The notes beneath the pieces were generated by a model, which saw nothing but the letters and a program-made list of their open reading frames with translations, searched no databases and was not told where the DNA came from. Below, one piece after another: positions 60,501 through 64,000 of a stretch of DNA of 64,000 nt. Each line of letters opens with the position of its first letter. Positions within the stretch are counted from its first letter, which is position 1. This DNA comes from Boesenbergia rotunda (Eukaryota > Streptophyta > Magnoliopsida > Zingiberales > Zingiberaceae), in the NCBI GenBank assembly GCA_024364735.1, contig JAGFNQ010000299.1:248001-312000 (forward strand), read 5' to 3'. The position numbers were made by a program, and so were the translations under genes.

Positions 60501-60858
60501 CTAATAAATATAGAATCTTTACCCCAAATCAAGACCAAAGCATACATATATGAAGCAGATCGCGAAGAAAAGGAATAGATAGATCTAAGGTTTTGGAAGC
60601 AAGGGATTTGGAGCTCACTTTGACGGCGATAGTGGTGAGGTTATCAGCGTGATCACCCTCGCGGACAACGGCGTAGTCGGCCAGCACCACCACGTTCGGC
60701 TGAATCTCCTCCGACAAGCACTTGGTGCCCGACGAAGGCAGGTTCAGCCACACCCCGATCGCTCCCGGTGAAGCAAGCAGCAGCAGTAGCGAGCAGAGGA
60801 GGAGCGGCGGAGTCGCCATGGCGAGCCTCGGGAACCCCAAGCCATATCGCTGCCTCAT
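57588..60858 (-). CDS. p24-delta family (emp24/gp25L) transmembrane cargo receptor, 4 exons
   Basis: Exons 60619-60858, 58111-58320, 57946-58016 and 57732-57588 (minus strand) join in phase to 221 codons plus stop. Features in order are a signal peptide (PPLLLCSLLLLLASPG), a GOLD domain with KCLSEEIQPNVVVLADYAV and GNYLACFWIDSG, and a luminal coiled coil (GVELELTKLEAAVQ, RTVSEKTNS). One membrane segment (VAWLSILSLGVCISVSILQL) and a short cytosolic tail ending QKKKLI follow. The KKLI end is a dilysine COPI signal, and the aromatic before it suits COPII binding. p24 proteins cycle between ER and Golgi and help load cargo. MATPP at codon 14 is an alternative start (60819) and gives a more typical signal peptide. 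Intron 1 is 2.3 kb. All splice sites are intact. Confidence 0.9.
59515..59800. repeat. 145-bp tandem duplication in p24 intron 1
   Basis: GCCTTAATTCATTCGTTAGG recurs exactly 145 bases later with only a few differences, through TGGCATCAAAAAG. It is a recent local duplication. Confidence 0.9.
60040..60197. repeat. 79-bp tandem duplication in p24 intron 1
   Basis: GATATCAGTTCCAAATC, then AAAGTTGTTCAAGCAACAA, is present twice, 79 bases apart, with moderate divergence. Confidence 0.8.
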
Positions 60859-61072
60859 CTCTCTCGCCCCCTTTTCCTTCTAATGCCGTTGGACTTGGTT
60901 GGATTTCGTTGCTATGATACGGTGAATAAATAATTGAGTATTAACATACAGACCTAATCAGTATTTCTCTCGGTAGTTTGTATAATTTTTTTCCAAAATG
61001 CACGTGAAAGTTTTGAAATTATTAGATTGCCCATCTTATAATTTAAATGGGAATTTATCAAGTCCACTAATT
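60859..61072. promoter_or_regulatory. Upstream region of the p24 gene
   Basis: A short CT-rich leader (60860-60885) is followed upstream by AT-rich DNA. No clear TATA box stands out. Confidence 0.3.
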
Positions 61073-61316
61073 AAAAAATGATTAACGAGGTTTTTCCAAT
61101 CAACCTCGGCAACCGACCCGGCTATACGGAAGCTTTCCATCGATCGCTAAGATGAATCGGGAAGCGCTCACAGTGGACGGTCTAGAAGTCCAACGTCTCA
61201 GGATTCACGTCCCATTTAAAAGAAAATTTTTATAAATACATCGTAGCTGGAGATCGAATCATAAATATCTAAAATAATAACTTACCATCTTATCGCTACA
61301 TCATAACACCGGTGGC
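61073..61316 (-). mobile_element. tRNA-derived SINE, copy D
   Basis: On the minus strand: GGTGTTATGATGTAGCGATA (A-box region), ATGATTCGATCTCCAGCTAC (B box), the GGGACGTGAATCCTGAGACG body and a T6 tail after CCTCGTTAATCA. It is close to copy A in the body. Flanking repeats are not clear. Confidence 0.65.
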
Positions 61317-61496
61317 CCACTTCTTGAATTAAGACACATCCTATTGTAATAATTTCCAAAGGATCACTAATTTATCTAGTCTTCTCGTGCAATCGCTTTC
61401 TCTCACTCTCGCACGCTTTCTCTCACTCTCTCTTTCCACTAATATAAAATTAAATCGCTCCCTTTTCTCTCATTAATTTTTTTATTTGATCATGAA

Positions 61497-61748
61497 TTCC
61501 CGAAACTATGATACAACAAAAACATAACTAATTATTATTTTAAATATTTATAATTCAATTCTTAATTATAGTATATTTTACAAAAATTCTTCTTCTAAAT
61601 GAGGTATGAACTCTGAGACACTAAATTTCTAGACCGTTCATCGTGAGCACTTCCTGATTTACTCTGACGGTCAATGAAAATTTTCCTTAGGACCGAGCTA
61701 ATCGCTCGAGGTTCGACATTATCCAACCTCGTTAATCATTTTTTTTTT
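61497..61748 (+). mobile_element. tRNA-derived SINE, copy E
   Basis: CCGAAACTATGATACAACAA and ATTCAATTCTTAATTATAGT match the tRNA-like head. GAGGTATGAACTCTGAGACA matches the body. The end is CCTCGTTAATCA plus T10. It lies 180 bases from copy D in opposite orientation. Confidence 0.65.
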
Positions 61749-62280
61749 GCTTGGTCCTCATATGCTCTCATATTAGGACCACGTTGGACATGGAATGGGG
61801 ATATCAAGCCCATCATATGAGAAAATAAAAAATAAAATAAAAAGAGATTATTTTTTTCAAAACCTCTGTACCATTATTAGGGAAGATCAAAAATAATATT
61901 GGAGAATATATTTGAACTTCTTGGTACCTCATAATTTCAGACCCACGTGAAATGATCATTTCAATTTCAGGTTCGTGTTAAGCCTTATTTTTTTTCCAAA
62001 ACTTTTGTACTACCATTAGGGGAGATTGAAAATAATAATGGAAGACATATTTGAGCTCTTTGTAACATTAGAAATCCACAAGCCTAAAATTGATGCAATC
62101 TGAGCTATATAGGCCAATTAGTCGATTTTGATCGAAACTCATTGATAGATATATCAGGCTATATGATATGTTCATATCAGCCACACCCCCTAAAATAATC
62201 ATTTCAAACCCAATGTGGACTTGAATTCAATGATCATTTTAGGCCCTATGGCTGATATGAATATATCCCTAGGGCATAAT
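61749..62280. other. Intergenic spacer with a short internal duplication
   Basis: Two diverged copies of a segment containing ACCATTAGGGGAGATTGAAA (about 61855-61915 and 62015-62070). No gene was seen. Confidence 0.45.
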
Positions 62281-64000
62281 TGTTGGTGACGAGATGGCTA
62301 GAGAGGGGGGGGGATGAATATAGCGAATCACTTTTCCTTTGAAGAGTTAGCAATTTCTGCACTCGAAGTTGTTAGTAGCACAGCGGAAGTATGGAAAACA
62401 GGATGTGCAGAAACTAAAACCAAAAACTAACTAGCAAGATTAGCAAGATCGCTAACAAGGAGATTTTACAAGGTTCGGGGATAACTTGCCCCTACTCCTT
62501 GGCGTGCCTTTAAGGTGAGTGATCCCTTGATCGTCGGCAGATCAAGCCCCGGTTAACACCGGATAATTCAGCAACCTCCTTCTCGGTGGAGAAACCTCTC
62601 CACAGTGTGTTTCAAACAAGGATATAGTTTAAGCACAAAGAAACAATAAGAAGGATCTTACTCAAACACTTAGCAAGGACAAAAACACAGCAAGCTTCCC
62701 TGAGCTCCACCCAGTGGCGATCTCACGCAAGAACCCTTCTTCGTGTCTTCCCACTGTCGGACTCCAAGCTTCTTGTTCTCTCCTTCAAGCGCTCAAGTAA
62801 TGGATGATTGCTTCTCAATTGCTTGCTCGGAATGATGGAAACTTCAAGAACACAGCAAGCTTAATGTGGAGAACTCAAAGCACTGGAACTCAAGAGCACA
62901 AGCTGAAGAACTATCGTACTCTGCTCCACCGAAGCTCTCTCGTTCCTTTTGTTTCTCCACTAAGCAACAAGTGACCTCATCTCCAGCAGCCTCCAGCTGC
63001 CTCACTGCCAACGCGCCAGCTACACTGAACCCTTACTGAACTTCCTGAGCTCCCTCAGCCAAGCTTCAGCCAACGGCTTCAGTCCTGCAGCTCCAGCCGT
63101 TGCAACCTGAGTTGAGAAAGGGACAAACCTGCTCCAAGGAAAGCCCTCTTTGACTTCTCCTTGAGTGTTTGAATCCTCCCCTGTCACCTGCAACTTAATC
63201 AGACTGTTAGTGCAGCAAATCACGCAGTAAATCAAATATCAGAGGTAAGTGGCAGTAAATATCAGATGTTCAAACGCGATCAGAGCGTCTGACAGTGCAA
63301 TTTGAATTAAAGTGATCGATCACCTGACCGATCAGAGAGCCTCCTGATCGGTCACCAGACCGATCAGGCTGGTTCCAGACCGATCAGGCTTCGTCCTGAT
63401 CGATCCCCAACGCTTAATCAGAAATCGCGATTTCTTTGAGATTCTCCTGGACTGATCACCAGACCGATCCCAGGTCGTGGATTGTTCACCGGACCGATCC
63501 ACCCTTATATTTGGCGATTTCTGAGTTTGCAGGCTAAGCCTTCTGATCGGTCAACTGACCGATCAGGGTGTCACCTGATCGGTCAGCAGTCCGATCAGGT
63601 CATCACCAGGCCGATCAGGAACCGTCCTGATCGATCTTAGTGAGAAGCCCGCGAAGCTGGATCGTTCATCAGAACGATCTGCACAGTAATCCTGATCGGT
63701 CATCAGACCGATCAGGAGCAGTTCAGCAAGGGAACTCAACCTCACTGCTCGCTCCCTGATCGGTCACCAGACCGATCAGAAGCCAGTCAATGGGTGAAAC
63801 GCATACTCCCTGATCGGTCACCAGATCGATCAGGAGCAGCACAGTAGGTTCCCAACCTGACTGTGTGCTCCCTGATCGGTCACCCGCCCGATCAGTCATC
63901 GCTGGATCGGTCACCAGACCGATCCACGAAGGAGCAACGTGCCAGAATCCCTGATCGATCACCAGACCGATCCAGGGACTCAAACTTAGCCCTCCAAGCT
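62281..64000 (-). mobile_element. LTR, family Z copy 3, cut by window end
   Basis: The minus-strand end CTCTCTAGCCATCTCGTCAC plus CAACA lies at 62281. The TTGTAAAATCTCC...GTTATCCCCGAACC leader is shared with copies 1 and 2, as is a dense GATCGGTC/GACCGATC cluster (63310-63985). The flanking bases at 62276-62280 are ATAAT. The other end is beyond the window, so whether this is a solo LTR or part of a full element is open. Confidence 0.7.
63310..63985. repeat. Palindrome cluster in LTR copy 3
   Basis: More than twenty GATCGGTC or GACCGATC sites, most arranged as CTGATCGGTCACCAGACCGA-type hairpins with a 3-4 base loop. Confidence 0.9.

Overview
This is nuclear DNA of a flowering plant. The genes are widely spaced and rich in introns, the families are plant-specific (FAR1-RELATED SEQUENCE, DUF1645, an At3g27390-like membrane protein), and most of the remaining sequence is LTR retrotransposons, MITEs and SINEs. 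The GC-rich first exons and the transposon types suggest a monocot, possibly Zingiberales, but that is inference.

Layout. 1-4322 looks like part of a long LTR with a 40-bp minisatellite. 5690-6670 (-) is a DUF1645 gene, followed by a SINE (6868-7113), a MITE (7435-7822) and a solo LTR with perfect target-site duplications (8266-10160). A Tourist-like MITE (10749-11111) comes before a minus-strand locus. There an intact FAR1-related gene (13504-15804) sits between phase-compatible candidate exons of a second, unidentified gene. About 18782-36520 is one degenerate Ty3/gypsy element of the Tat lineage. It carries gag-pol remnants, an 85-bp tandem array, and an antisense Transposase_28-like ORF with its own TATA box. 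It is interrupted by a deleted LTR element in its 5' LTR and by two solo LTRs in the antisense ORF.

The right half holds more host genes. 37658-40789 (-) is a PAN-like membrane protein gene with one in-frame stop. 43042-46878 (+) is a nine-exon At3g27390-like membrane protein gene that looks intact. 48333-53749 (+) is a PP2C phosphatase pseudogene. It is split in exon 1 by a 1.8-kb fold-back element, has a deletion in exon 5, and its 3' end is tandemly duplicated. 55457-55765 (-) is a small EF-hand gene and 57588-60858 (-) is a p24-delta cargo receptor gene. The window ends in another LTR (62281-64000).

The genes do not form an operon or pathway. The p24 protein acts in ER-Golgi transport, the EF-hand protein probably in calcium signalling, and the FRS protein probably in transcription. 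The most notable features are the fold-back insertion, a SINE family with five copies here, the antisense retroelement gene, and a recurring pattern of palindrome-rich minisatellites inside LTRs.
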